A stretch of 64,000 nucleotides of DNA from Termitomyces sp. T153 (Eukaryota; Basidiomycota; Agaricomycetes; Agaricales; Lyophyllaceae), in the NCBI GenBank assembly GCA_018296165.2, contig JACKQL020000003.1, forward strand, positions 1,240,001 to 1,304,000, in the 5' to 3' direction. The notes beneath the pieces were generated by a model. It was given only the letters and a program-made list of their open reading frames with translations. It ran no database searches and had not been told where the DNA came from. The translations under genes were made by a program, and so were the position numbers. Positions 21,885 through 34,219 of this stretch are shown here, one piece after another. Position 1 is the first letter of the stretch. Every line of letters begins with the position of its first letter.

Positions 21885-24800
21885 TGGTGGACATAGTCAA
21901 GTATGATTGAGGAGAGTCAGGTTCTAGTCTAATTACCCCTATATACACTTGTAAGTCATCTAGCAGAACCTTATGACCTTGACTTAGACTTGTTATATTT
22001 TGAACTCCTAAAGCTTCTAGGTAAACATTGAATACTCTTAAATGACCAACTTGATTATATGGTATCCAAGATTTATCACCAGATTTTTATAAAATTTCAA
22101 AAACAGCTTCTTTCTTTGTTCCTGCATAAGATAGAATCTGATCAACTGCCCATTCACAATTTTCCTCATCACAGGAAAAGATATTTTTAAATGTGCATTC
22201 AGGAAATAATTGGTCATCATTTGGAGTATGTATTCTTGACAAGGAGGCATGGAATACATCAGTTATTTCTTGTTGTATCAAGTTAGATGATAATGAAATT
22301 CAATAAAATTCATTATTTAATACTTCAATGACTCAGTAAGGTCTATGAATTTTGGACATAACTTTTGAGCTAATCCCCTTTTTATAGAAATGTTCTCAGA
22401 TGAAATATATTCATAGTCATTAAATTCAAAATTTGCAAGTCTTCAGCACTTGTTAGCATTCTATATTTGCTTAATTTGAGCTGCAATTATGTGATTATGG
22501 GCTTCTATTGAAGCCAATTTCATTTTCTCAGCAAACTCTCTTACACCTGTAAATTCAGGTTGTTGAGGCTTATTGCTATCCCATATCATAGTTCTAGGCA
22601 TTCTTCCTGAGTTTTAAAAAAATAGTGCAAACCCAGTACTTTCAGAGTGAGCACTATTGATGGAAAACTCCATCATAGATAATTTTTCTACCCAATCATG
22701 TTGATCAGCACTAATACAGCTTCTTAACATTTGTGTTACTGTTCTATTAGCCCTTTTCTGTAGATCTATCAGTCTTAAGATAGTATGTGCTAAATATTCC
22801 AAGTCAAGTACCTATCAATTCATTTAATCTCTTTCAAGATTTACTAGTGAATAAGGAATCTCTGTCACTTATGATTGTTTTTGCAAGACTATGATACTTA
22901 TATACCTCTGAGAATACAAGTTCAGCTATATTTTTGGCCTTACAATGTATATGACTTAGAATTAAATGGACTATAGCAGTATGCAAATCAATTAGAACAG
23001 TTATTGAGTCAAACTCTCCATCTCAATTCTCTGAGACTAATAATGGGCCTACAAGGTCTATGCCAATAGATTTTCAGGAAACATATGGGATGTCTAATGG
23101 ATTCAACAATCTGCTTGCTTTCTGATTGTTTGGTTTACTTCACTTACAAGTCATGCAAGTCTTACAGAAGCTTTGAATATACCCACTAATGTCTCTATTA
23201 TATGTTTCCTTAGCCCTAAAATGTGCCAACATTGAATGAGCATCTTTGACAATTATTTCACAAATTCTTTGTGTATCATGTATACAATCAGGAATACATA
23301 ATAATTTCTAATCTTTCTCCTTATATTCAATTACTCCTGCCAATTTGTCTACTTCAAGACCTTGGTGGTGTGTTAGCTTCTCCCATATTTCTGAAAACAC
23401 TTTGTCTCCTTCATATTTGAAATAAATTTTTTTGTTATGTCAATACCCTCCAATAATTCTATGAGTTTTATTGATTCTGGCTTGAACATGGTCTGTGTAT
23501 TTGCTGGTGGTGTAATTTTTCCTCCCATTCCTCCTGCTGTTTCAACTTTGGAGAAAACTTTTAATTTTCCTTTAAGTTGCTCATTGCATCTTGTGAATGG
23601 CTTATTTTGATTCTGTACTAGGCTCTTGGTTGTGGGTTACTGCAAAATTCTGGATAGATGCACCCTCCAGATCAGCAAATACAGGTTTCAAAAATCTGTC
23701 CTCAAATTTATCACTCTCAAGGTCATATTGAGTATATTCTATTGGGGCCCATACTGTACCCAGGGCCTCATTTGAATAAATATGTGATAAAGCATCAATA
23801 ACTAGGTTTTCTGTCCCTGCTATATATATTACTTCAAAGTCAAATATACTTAAATTTCAAGCCATTGTAACTGTTGTGGTGACAAGTTTTTCTGTTTGAA
23901 AAGAGACAATAAACTATGACCATCTGTATACCATCTAAATTTCACTCTCTGAAGTATATCTTGATACCTCATCATTGTTTCTACCTCTGTTAATAACACA
24001 ATTTCATGCACAACATATTTTTGTTGTGCTGGATTCAGCTTAGCTGAGTAAAGGGCAGCAACTTTTGCTTTCCTCCAGTCTTTACCTTGACTAATCACTC
24101 CAGCTATTCCAGTTACACAACTATCAGTAATCACATTGATTGGTTTTTCATTTGGACCATATCTTAATGGTTTCTAATGATGTAGCTTGCAATTATTGGC
24201 AAGTAATTTTACTTCTTCAAATACACATTGATGGGTTACAGTCCATTTATATGGAACATTCAAACTTGTCAGACTATGCAATATATAGAAACCTCTTTAA
24301 CAATTCACAATTTGTTGGAACTTTCTATTTGGATAACACATCTACTTTATCTGGGTCCATATGAATACCTTCATAATTGATTATATGACCTAGTAGTTTA
24401 ATTTATGGGCATAGAATTTTTAGCTTTGATTCACTAAGATATAATTTCTCTCTCTTTGGAATGTCAATAACAGTTTCAACATGTCTAATATGGTCTTCCA
24501 GTGTATTAGAATATATTATGATGTTGTTTGAATATACATCCATCCAGCACCCAATATATTTGTTAAAAAAATGGTTCATCAATGCTTGCTAAGTTGCTGG
24601 GGCATTACAGTCACTCTGTTGCAATACCTGACTTTGCATCATACCACTAGGAGTTTACAATTGTCTTATGAACATCTTTAGGTTCTATCTGAAATTGTTC
24701 ATAAGCATCTTGTCCATCAATTAAAGAGCAGTATTTTGATTTTGATGCATGTCATAGTATACCTTCTATGTCAGGCAATGCCAAACTCATTTTATGTGTA

Positions 24801-25070
24801 TTTGCATTATGTTCTTGAAGATCTATTATGCATAAAAGCCTTGGTTGGTCTGTTTTTCCAGGCTTCTGAATGCACAACATAGAGGCAGAGCTTTTGCCAC
24901 TAGTTATCTCCCAATATCCAGATTCTAGATACATATCATGTTTTTCTACCCATTGGAAAAGTAAGGCTTCAGAACATCTCAAAGGTTGCCAACTATACAC
25001 CTTGTTTTCTTCTCTTAGAGGAATTGTATGATTAATAACATATAATGGTGGTAACAGAGTTTCCAAAGCA
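21885..25070 (-). pseudogene. Gypsy family Y RT-RNase H-integrase remnant
   Basis: Read leftwards. RT (25,066-24,140) has INHTIPLREENKVYSW and PLRCSEALLFQWVEKHD. Its active site reads VYSNNIIIYS near 24,520, where YLDDI is expected, so both Asp are Asn. RNase H (24,134-23,850) has AALYSAKLNPAQQKYVVHEI and LTEVETMMRY. The integrase zinc-binding HHCC block is near 23,240-23,130 (AHSMLAHFRAKE...CKTCMTCK). The catalytic core (23,090-22,614) has WHRPCRPIIS and ERANRTVTQMLRSCIS-like sequence, with the E of ERAN missing at 22,755 (LQKRANRTVTQML). A C-terminal piece lies at 22,281-22,038. There are many stops. No LTR of its own is recognised; it abuts the family X 5' LTR on the right. Confidence 0.85.
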
Positions 25071-25101
25071 CATTGACATACCCCTTTAGCATAATCTTCT
25101 A

Positions 25102-25318
25102 GCTCTTGTGCTTGTTACCTCTCTGAAGTGAATGCTCTGTAATATTAATCTACATATTTGATTGTTTAGTAGCATCACATAATGCTACCTTGAAATACTC
25201 TTACTGTAATTACATAAGGCAGTGCCTTACTTTATACTTTGTAAACAAGATCAATTGACAGGTTTTGACTCACAAGGTGTGAACTATAAGCTGCACAACC
25301 CATAACAGAAACATTACA
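25102..25318 (+). repeat. 5' LTR of Gypsy family X
   Basis: Homologous over its length to the 219-bp LTR at 17,211 and the inverted one at 52,576-52,794; the first about ten bases (TGTAACAGAG) are not recognisable. It ends GAAACATTACA at 25,318. The following leader (poly-T, AAGTCAAACAAGCAT, CTCATTTGCAAAG) is also found next to the inverted LTR at 52,575, identifying both as 5' LTRs. Confidence 0.75.
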
Positions 25319-25437
25319 TTTTTTTAAGTCAAACAAGCATATACTCATTTGCAAAGTAAGAAGCCAAACTTCCAAAAAGAAGTTCACTGCCATGAGTTAC
25401 AATCAGAACATTAGAATTTTAACATTCACTTTCTGCA

Positions 25438-27606
25438 ATGGGCATGGTGGTGACCATGGAGGGTGCAGTGGTGGTAGCAAGCAAAGGGAAAAACTCCTTG
25501 TATGCACCTGTTGTGCTGTGAGTGGAAGGGCTGAGATCCTTCTCAGAGGCTGTAAGAGGCCATCTTGACTTGTCAATAGTGATTACACTACTGAGGAGTG
25601 AGGAAAATAATCTACACAGAGCTCACAGTTCTGTTCAATTATAAGCTAGATAAACACTGGGCTTATGCACAGTAGGACCTTCAGCATTTATTGAGATAAT
25701 CCCAGAGGATGTTGGAGACACCTTAAATATGGATGGTGAAGTGAATCCAGATGACATCCTCCATAGGAGAATGGTGGTATTCTAGCAGAATCAGGTTGAG
25801 GTTCCAAAGACTTCAATTCAGCAACACTTAGCTGTGAAAGTAGCTAAGCATATACCATTTCAGTGGTCACTGAGTGAGGTAATCATCCCAACTGACCCAG
25901 TAAAGTTCATGGAACTTTATATGATTTTTCTAGCACAGGAGGTAACAGACTACCTTTAGCAGAAGAAGTTACAGGGATCACAGGCATTGTCTGTAATGCC
26001 TTCTCCATTTGTAGGTGGAGATTGTTTACTCCCACTGTCCCCAGTCAACAGAGCAGTTGACCCTACTGCAGGCACTGCAGCAGCCTAGAGAGATACTGCA
26101 TGATTACACAGCAAGACAGGCTGCAGTAGACTGTTAGAGACAAGCTACATGGTGTATGATCATAGCCCCTGACCAAGCTTCTACAGAGGCTGGATCAGTA
26201 ATTACCATTGAGCAACCTGTGGTGCAATGTAGACCTACTGGATCTATGCATAAGGCATTGACCTGGGAAGATTGAATTGCATTGCAGCAATTCTGCAATG
26301 GTGACATACAGGACTTTGGACAGTCCTACATGGATGACCAAGGAGTAGTGTTACAGAGGAATACCATCTATGATGTGTGGCCTGAAGGTTACATTCCACC
26401 AGAATGTACTAGGTCAATTAAGAGGGAAGAGCAATATTCTCACTCTTTCTAATAGACAAGCATGTGGTGACTAGAAATAGCCCCACCACACACCAACATC
26501 TGACTGACCAGGGAGAGAATGTTCCTCCAAGTTGGTCTGGTGATCAAGCACAGAATGGAGGAGAACCAAGGTGGGGATCACCTATTAGTGATCCTATGTC
26601 CTCTCTGCCATCAATACCACATTGTGGACTATCTGGTCCAGGAGGAGGTGGTGGAGGACTAGGAAGAGAACCACCTTTTACAGGTCATGGGCCATCACTG
26701 TCTCTAGGAGAAGGGCCTCCTAACCCAGATGGGCCAAATAATAGCCCACTGAGCAATAGGGATGATGTGAGTCATATAGCTGGTAGGAGGAGAACTATAG
26801 TCCTCCTCAAAAGACAGCTGTGGCAGTTTTCAATGCCACCACAACATTGTAGATGTTTCACTACTCCAGGGGTAGAGGAAGCCTATGAATATCATCACCA
26901 GACAATGCATGATCATCTAAAGGCAGTGATGGAACAACTACTTGTGGTCTATCTGGCAATACCAGAAGGGCTCAAGCCTAGAAGGAGTAATCTATCTAAG
27001 ACAATCACTCCTTATGCTGGTTCAGCCAAGTTCAGTGAACTTGAGGACTGGCTTATGAGTATCTGTGTATTTTATACAGTAGCTCAGTATGGTGAGGATG
27101 GGCACAAATACAAGAAAGTTCTAATTTCTATGGACTTTCTGGCTATGAGTTCCCTGAAGTAGTACCTACAATATGTAATCCATGTCAATAGGGCACAGTC
27201 CCACTGGAGGTTTAAGGATGTAATCTTTGAATTGTATAATCAATTTGTACAGCCTTCAATGGTGCAGAATGCCTGTGACACATTCTATGGTGTAGTTTAT
27301 GTGGTCAAAGAGAGAGTGCAAGGCTTCTACAATGCCTTGCTTGACCATGCTTAGAACATAGTCATGTTCCCTGACAAATTCATGATTCATGAGTGGTTTT
27401 TAGAGGGTATACCCTCTGATATGCTCATTGCATTGATATGCAATAGTGGACTAGCTTCTAGAGTAAACACTGTCAAGGAGTTTGTCTTGGAAGCAAAAGC
27501 CTATGAGAATAGCATCATGACTGCAGCACACTATTTAGAGCACAGCATGAAGAGTTGGTTCTGGGTAGCAACTGTTGCTAGCTGCAGTGCAGTCTCTAAA
27601 ACATAA
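25438..27606 (+). pseudogene. Gypsy family X gag (capsid)
   Basis: Probable start at ATG 25,438 (MGMVVTMEG). Frames open to 27,162 and on to 27,606. The 26,464-26,770 part is a Gly/Pro-rich linker. The capsid core (26,985-27,580) contains TPYAGSAKFSELEDWLMS, HWRFKDVIFELYNQFVQPS, GFYNALLDHA and FLEGIPSDML, a pattern typical of basidiomycete Gypsy gag. Stops at 27,160-27,162, 27,352-27,354 and 27,604-27,606 interrupt it. Compared with the copy at 52,430-52,150, this copy lacks roughly 235 bp after about 25,460. Its second copy is at 45,335-45,781 plus 50,793-52,440 (-). Confidence 0.8.
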
Positions 27607-27834
27607 GACTGCCTTGGTGAAGTAACTAGAGCTGGCAGGATATCAGGCCTACCCACCACTGCCTAGATTGGTAAAGAGGCCTGTGGCAGATATGGCCTTG
27701 AGGACTATGCCCCCACAAGGCAATATGGGCTCAGGCCCTCCTTAACTGGCAGGAGCAGTGCAGTTAATAAAAAAGCAGCTCACCACAGGAAAAACATGTT
27801 GGTCATTGCTTCAGGCTAACTAGACCAGGATGCT

Positions 27835-29240
27835 GGACAATCTGCCAATTGTTACAAGTGCAGAAAGGTTGGGCATTTTGCTTGCAAGTGCAGGGAGCCG
27901 GCTAAGTCAGCTCCTCAAGTGTTTGTGCAAGTGGCATATACTGCTGCTTCTTCAGACATGGGAGATGCCAACAATGAGCAGAACAAAGATCCTGCTGAGG
28001 TCAACAACAGCTACACATCTGAGTCTGAAGGGACTCAAGAGAATGATGAGGAGTATGTTGAATTTGAAACATATGAAAATGATTACTATTCTCAGGAGAG
28101 TGATAGTGAGGGACTGTTTGCCCTCACAGAGGTTTCTGCTGCTGAGCATAGGGTGCAAGAACCTGGTAACAAGGTTTGAATGCACAAGGTATGGATTATG
28201 GCAGCTAAAGATGCTATAGACCAACCATTGCTGCCAGCATGAAAAAAAATATCTCATTATTTGGGTGAAGGTTAATGGCCATCAGGTGTGGACACTATGG
28301 GATTCTGGAAGTATGACCTCCAAAATTACACCATTGTTTGCTCATGTAGCTGGGATATGTGTGGCACCACTTGCTACACCAATTACTCTGTAGCTGGGAA
28401 CAATTGGAAGTCATTCCATTGTGAATTATGAGGCCAAAGTGACCATGAAGCTTCCTGGTAAGTTCTGTAATGTCTATGTAGACATTGCAAATTTTGATTG
28501 CTATGACATGATCATAGAAACACTATTCATGAGGGTCCATAAGGTCCTCTTGGATTTTGAGAATGACCAGGTAGTCATTAATGGGATAGCAACTCCAGCT
28601 CATAAGTTGTTGCTGGAAGATGCAGATGAGCAAGTGCAATACTTCTGCACTGTAGAGAAGAGGTGTGACAAATGCCCATGACTCCCTGGTAGACCCAAGC
28701 AGCCCACCATGAAAAAGGCAGTGGATGATAATAAGGTGCAGGTGATGAAGAGTTTACTCAATGACTATCCATCTCTACTAATCTCAAAGGAAGAGTATTG
28801 GAAGAGTACTCTTCAAAAGAAGGGAAAGGTTTGCTAGAAAGATTGAATTGATCCTTTGACAACAAGGGGACAAAGAATTTGGGATAGACCAATTCCAAAG
28901 CCTATCTTTAAATTAGTGTACAATCCACAAATGCCACAGAAGTGGAATCAGGTTATAGCTGACCTGACATGGCAGGAAGGGATAAGAAGATCAATCCCTG
29001 CTAGCAAAGTATACAGACTGGCTATAGAGGATGAGATATCTGAGCTTAGCAAGTTTGAATACTTGTGGATTGAAGCAAAAGGCAGGACAGAATGTTGCTC
29101 TACTAGGTTAAACATTCCAGATGAATCAGAAATTTGTCTGATAGTCTTACAGGATAAGTATGCAAAGGTAGTGTCACAGTCAAAGCTGGCCAAGGAGGAA
29201 CATTGTCCTTGGCCTAGAGTTGACAAAGGAGGGGCATAGC
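27835..29240 (+). pseudogene. Gypsy family X zinc knuckle, protease and pre-RT region
   Basis: An intact zinc knuckle CYKCRKVGHFACKC lies at about 27,850-27,891, followed by an acidic linker (28,020-28,130). The retropepsin follows at 28,270-28,680: WDSGSMTSKITP with the DSG triad kept, then ANFDCYDMIIETLFMRVHKVLLDFE, matching the family's D-I-I-G-x-x-F...H-K-V-x-L-D-F-E pattern with G replaced by E. Frame 28,856-29,239 encodes the region that usually precedes the RT; no RT motif is reached. The element is truncated at about 29,240. No 3' LTR follows. Confidence 0.75.
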
Positions 29241-29269
29241 CTTCTAAGATAACAGAAAGCAATATCCCT

Positions 29270-30293
29270 TACCTATTACAACCCACTCTCAGACCTTTGG
29301 GCCTCTCCCTCTTCAACTCCTGCCTTCCTGGAGTACCCACTAATGCCCCCTCAACCTGCCCCAACCTTTGTTTACTCATAGCACCTGCTCTGGCTAACTT
29401 TAATGCTTTCCTAGCAAAGCTTAACACATCCTCTACAGGCTTCATCACTTCTCCTTCTTCTCCCTTCTTCCTCAGGCCCCTCTGACACTGTTCCTGATCC
29501 CAGAGTATGTTACTGACTTGACACCACAACTTGCCAAACCAGTCTGGAACATTATGATGACAATTCTAGAGTAGCTCACATTCTCATCAGATCCCATCAG
29601 TATATCACCATGGCCCACCAACTGATTGACACCAACACCTGCCAACTCTGCATGGCTCCACCAAATCCCCCACCAGACCCACTGTCCCTGAAGGAGGTCC
29701 AGTAGTCAGTATATAAGTTGTAGAGCAATATCTGCTACAGTAGTGTTGATATTACCTATAGTTACTTGTTTCTTGTTACATTGTCTCTGTTATGTTTCCC
29801 AGTCTTGTCTCTGTTTCTATTTCTGTCTCTTGTCTTGTATTGTTCTCTCAATCCATTTTGTCCTTGTCTCCATCTCATCTCAACTCCATATTGCCTTGTC
29901 TGCTTTTGTTTCTTTTATGTGTGCCTGATTTCCTTTCAACTTTAACTCCATTCTGAGTCTCCATTCATATCTCTATTCACATCCTTACAACTCTAAAATG
30001 TTCCTATCCAATACTAGACTTGCTCTATGATCACCTCAGAACCCACCAACATTTGTTGATCTCCCATAAATTCCCAGCCCTGGTTTTGTCACTTGTATGG
30101 CCTCTGCTTGCCCCACACCCTTGATACTTGCCTCCAAACTTGTGCCTGATGCACTTCCAAGCTCAACCCTTGTTGTGCCTTATTTGAGACTTTTTTCGAC
30201 CATTTCAGACTTGCTCAGACTGCTTCTCCTAGCTTATCCATGCAAGTATCTGAAGTATGAACCTCTCTGGAATGCTAGATTATAAGTGCAGAA
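29270..30293. other. no assignable gene, pyrimidine-rich
   Basis: C/T-rich sequence with short open frames on both strands (for example 29,297-29,485). None shows a domain I recognise. A short stretch near 29,600-29,700 (HQLIDTNTCQLCMAPPNPPPDP) is protein-like but isolated. The right end is set by the family Z LTR. Confidence 0.3.
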
Positions 30294-30654
30294 TGTTGCA
30301 TCCATGTAAGGGTGACCTCTAGGAGCAGCAGCTCAATCATGCAGCTAGTAGGGAGGAATCCAAAGTATATCTAGCAAGGTAACTGACAATACAAATAGTA
30401 ACTAATTACCTAGCAGAGGGGAATTCAAAGAGAACAAGTCTAAAGATCCCTGCTGCTTGGTTTGATGCATTAGCAGGCAGCAGAGGCATGGGGATAACTA
30501 TACAGCAAACTGGAGCTAGCTCTAACCTTAGGGAAGTGCTCAACAGGGAACCACAGGAAGTTCCAAGGATCTCTGGAGATCTTTAGAGATCTCTGGAGGT
30601 CTGGAATGAGCCATAGAGATTACTGCAGAGGTTGGAAATAGAAGTTCTCTGACA
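30294..30654 (-). repeat. 3' LTR of the family Z Gypsy (361 bp)
   Basis: On the plus strand it begins TGTTGCA and ends CTCTGACA. It shares long runs with 33,867-34,213, for example ACAATACAAATAGTAACTAA and GAGAACAAGTCTAA. Confidence 0.9.
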
Positions 30655-30855
30655 TCACCTCCCCTCTACCATGTAGCATCTCAATGTGCAGGGTAAAAGA
30701 AGTTCCAAATTGCTTAATCTGCTAGTAAGATGGGGTAGATTTCTCAGATGGCTCACAGTGCATCTGAATGCCTCTGGTAGAATCAGCCTTGGCATATGCA
30801 TGTTCTTCCATGGTTCCCAGTAGATGTCCTCAATTCCATAATCTTTCCACTTCAC
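30655..30855 (-). pseudogene. Gypsy chromodomain remnant
   Basis: The minus-strand frame starts with VKWKDYG-like sequence (MKWKDYGIEDIYWEPWKNMHMP). This is the chromodomain core of chromovirus integrases, which guides insertion by binding modified histone tails. It directly precedes the 3' LTR, its normal place. Confidence 0.75.
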
Positions 30856-30907
30856 CTTGTATTATAACTATTGTTAGAACAGATGACTGTCCAGAATTTC
30901 CTCCGCC

Positions 30908-31180
30908 TTATACTCCTTGCTGTTGTTGACTACTGCTAGAGGTGGCAGGGGTGCTGGGTGTTGCTCTGTAATAGGGTCTTGCAAGGCTGAAGTTAGCTTG
31001 ACCATATTGAACACTGAGTGGAGCTAATGCAGGCCAGACTATTGGTGAGTCTGAAGAACATAATGAGAGGTTCAAATAACCCTCAGTTAGTCCAGAAGGC
31101 AGCCTTCCATTTGTCTCCCTCATAGATGCACACATTGTTGTAGCACTACTAAATGTCCAGCTTAGTGAAGTACCATGCAC
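30908..31180 (-). pseudogene. open segment upstream of the chromodomain
   Basis: Minus-strand frame of 90 codons ending in a Ser/Gln-rich tail (TPATSSSSQQQQ). It lies where the integrase C-terminus should be, but no integrase motif is readable. It may be a frame-shifted version of that region. Confidence 0.3.
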
Positions 31181-31271
31181 CCCAGAGGGTATTAATGAGT
31201 TTGGAGATGAGAAGAAGGGGGTAGTGGTTCTTTACAGTTATGGCATTGAGAACTTGGTAGTTTTAGACTAG

Positions 31272-31538
31272 TCAGAGCAAGCCATCCTTCTTTTTGATGA
31301 AGAAGACTGGACAAACCATTGAGGATTTGAAGAGGCAGATGCACTCAGAGTCCAGGTTCTCTTGCAGGAAAGCATCAAACTTGTTCTGCTCCTTAGCTGC
31401 CAGCAAGTAGACCTTACAGCTTGAGAGCTTAGAATCCAGCATTAGTTCAATGGCACAGTTCCACTGTTTGCACTCTAAGAGCAAGTCAAATGAGGCCTTA
31501 AAGAATACATCCTCAAATGCATGGAGGTATGGAGGCAC
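31272..31538 (-). pseudogene. Gypsy family Z RT, N-terminal part
   Basis: Encodes WNCAIELMLDSKLSSCKVYLL, then EQNKFDAFLQENL and VFFIKKKDGLL, the start of Ty3/Gypsy RT. It matches the other family Z copy at 21,084-21,275. It stops before the palm motifs, at the internal deletion. Confidence 0.85.
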
Positions 31539-31984
31539 AGCATTCTGGAATTCCCAGAGTGTGTAGTAGCAAATACCTGGGCTAGCTACTGGGATGTGGT
31601 CTGGCTAGCCCAGATCTCTATAGAGGATACCAAGGAGTGTAAAGTGGTAGCATTGATGAAGTCTCCAACTTCCACTGCCTCATCTGGGAGCTCCAGATCA
31701 TGTATGCCTCCAGACTCCCCTCTTAGTTTCCTCTCTGAAGCTCCACCACTGCTCCAGTTTTTCTTGTAGAGGGCCTCTATATGGGGAAATGCTAGGGGTG
31801 GGGGGTCTAGAAGGTCTAGATCTGCAAAGGAGAGATGGCCAGTGCAGCATGCCCAAATAGCCACATGCTCTTGAACTTCAGCCTAACACTCCTTTCTGAC
31901 CTTGGTGGTGCAAGTGGAGCACTTCCAAGAGCACTGGCTTATGATTACCTTGCTCTGGGCCCAATCTACCTTAGAGTTATGCTC

Positions 31985-32317
31985 TCAGAGCCATATAAAA
32001 CCAAGGATCATGTCCTGCTTGCCTAAACTGGTAACAGCAAAGACTGCCCACTTGGCATGATTCTGGTAGCAAAGGATAAGGTCTACTATGGAGCTGATGG
32101 CACTAGCTTTGTTAAGTGTTCCATCAATGTTGAACACTGGAATGGGTTGGGAAAGTGGCTGTGTGGTCAGGCCATGGTGCTTCACAAACTCTAAGTTGAG
32201 GAATAGTTCCATCACCCTGCTATTTAGAAGAGCAGTGACTCTATGAGTTTGCTGGGTGTCTATGGTCTTGATTTCTATGTTGAGGTGCAGTGAATTGGTA
32301 GACAGGCTCAAGGCCAT
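31985..32317 (-). pseudogene. Gypsy family Z retropepsin
   Basis: Minus-strand frame with VTALLNSRVMELFLNLEFV in place of the canonical ALLDSGA...F(I/L)D..F(V/A): the catalytic Asp is Asn and Gly is Arg. It then continues to SLGKQDMILGFIWL. It is homologous to the copy at 20,340-20,660. Loss of the active-site Asp means no protease activity. Confidence 0.85.
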
Positions 32318-32635
32318 TATGTACTGCTGGAGTAATCAGTGCTCCTAAGTGGGGTGGTGCTAGCAGAGCCTAGCTGACATTGGGGGGCTGGGCTTGGACT
32401 CTAGAGTTTGTGTTTGTAGATCTGAAGAGGAGAACTGAGGTTTTTCTGTCTTAGAATGATTGACATCAGTAAGGGCAATTTCATCTTCTAATGACAGACA
32501 TGAGAACCTAGTAGCATCCAGTAATAGAGGTGTACACCTCATCTGTCACTTGACTAAAAATCCTCCTCTAAGGGTGGGCAAGTGCTAATCTCCTCCAGGG
32601 TCAACTCTAGTGACAGACTATCTGGTGACAGAGCT

Positions 32636-33860
32636 CTAGCAGCATCCTTTGCAGCCAACAGCTGCAGGAGAAGCTCCTTTTGCTCTGCCATAGAAAGGTA
32701 ATGCACCTCCAAACCCAATGGGCAGTGCCATGCAAAGTGTGCTAGTTTTTTGCATCTCCAGCACAGGAGTGGTGTAGAACAGTGCTATTGGGCTGCATCT
32801 ACATCCATGGGGATGCCTGGCAGCAAGGAGCATGGCACAGGAATGGCTGGAGCAGGGGCAAATGCTGGGAGTGCAGGGGCAGAGTAGTGGAGACTGGCAA
32901 CTAAAGCAGAGCACTGCATTGGGTGCAAGTGGCAGAGCTTTCTTTGATGTCTATGAGCTGCTACTGATCCTGGGCCACCTTGTACCAAGAGGCAATCCTT
33001 TCATTGTCTGGGCAGTCCTCAGCCAGGTTATTGATGTGGTCTATCAGTGTAGGGTGCAGGCCATCCCAGAATGTAATGCATAATTAGAGACCATTGGGGT
33101 AGGCAGCTTGCTTGACTAGCACCTGGAAGGAGTTAATATACTTGTCCAGCATCCACTTCCCTTGCTTATATTGCTCTCTGTCATGTAGCACTAAAGTGGT
33201 GGTTTTGGCAGAGTCAATGGAGAAAAACTTCACCTAGAAGTTCTTCTTAAAGGTGGCCCAATCTACAAAACTTCTGATGCCTTTGGGGTAGCAGAACACC
33301 TGTAATGCATAGGTGGAGGCCTGTCCAGACTTCTTATATGATAGTACTCATGCTATCTTCAATGCATTAGAGTTAAAGGCATCTCTGCTGAGATGGATGT
33401 AGGTGAGACAGGACTGGAAGAAACACTCTCTACTAGAGTGAGCACTATTGTATGCATCTGGAAGTGCAGGGCATGGGATCCACAGTCAGAGGGACAGCAG
33501 AGCTACAGGAGCAACCACTGGAGTCATCAGGAGTAGTTCTGCTACTAGAGGTGGTGCAGAGATAGGGGGCAGATATTCTAGCAGTGCCTGGAGGAATTGG
33601 GAAATATGATCAGTGGTCTAGTGGAGAGTAGAGAGTTTGGTTGTGTGATGGGTGAGGAATGATTTAATCAGTTGTACTTAGTTCTCTGAATATAGCAAGC
33701 AAGTTCAGGCTTTGTCTTAAGGAGCCAGGGCCTCTAGGGAATTGTCTGGATTAGCAAGCTAAGACATAGAATTCTGCAGGTGCTTAAGTCTGGTGAGGAA
33801 GCAATGGATAGAGGCTTGGGAGTTCTCTGTAGACTATGAGGAGCTTCCAGACCAGAGTTA
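32636..33860 (-). pseudogene. Gypsy family Z gag with zinc knuckle
   Basis: Read leftwards from the 5' LTR. The gag capsid is fragmentary at 33,700-33,000. Then comes an Ala/Pro-rich linker with LPGIPMDVDAAQ (32,988-32,785), matching QGVPMDIDAS in the other copy. An intact knuckle CWRCKKLAHFAWHC lies at about 32,760-32,720. A short tail (KELLLQLLAAKDAA) leads to the protease. Confidence 0.75.
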
Positions 33861-33866
33861 GAGACT

Positions 33867-34213
33867 TGTTCTGCTGGAAGGGCAACCTCTGTGAGTGGCA
33901 GCTCAATTATGCAGCTAGCAGAAGGGAATCCAAAGTATATTTAGCAAGGTAACCAACAATACAAATAGTAACTAATTACCTAGTAGAGGGGAATCCAAAG
34001 AGAACAAGTCTAAGGACTCCACTGCTTGGTGCAGCACATCAGTGGGTGGCAGAGGCATGGGGACAACTATACAGCAGGCCAGAGCTATCCCTAACCCTAG
34101 AAAAGTGCTTGAAAAGGAACCACAGGAGGTTTTGAGGGTCTCTAGAGATCTCTAGGGGTTTGGGATGAGCTACAGAGATTGCTGCAGGGGTCAAAAATTG
34201 AAGTTCTCTGACA
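33867..34213 (-). repeat. 5' LTR of the family Z Gypsy (347 bp)
   Basis: Plus-strand ends TGTTCTGC and CTCTGACA. Direct repeat of 30,294-30,654 with point and small-indel divergence, so the insertion is old. Confidence 0.9.
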
Positions 34214-34219
34214 GTCCAC

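Larger units (their letters stand above)
30294..34213 (-). mobile_element. Gypsy family Z LTR retrotransposon, internally deleted
   Basis: Two direct LTRs (30,294-30,654 and 33,867-34,213) flank minus-strand gag, protease, RT N-terminus and chromodomain. Most of RT, all of RNase H and integrase are missing between about 31,270 and 30,900, so it could at best be mobilised in trans. A purine-rich tract AGAGGGGAGGTGA lies just inside the left LTR, on the correct side for a minus-strand element. Flanking 5-mers differ (CAGAA and GTCCA), so no target duplication is evident. Confidence 0.85.

Noticed and set aside
29743..29928. Hydrophobic 61-residue ORF as a membrane protein
   Set aside because: It derives from a T/C-rich low-complexity tract with no start context, homologous copy or neighbours to support it.
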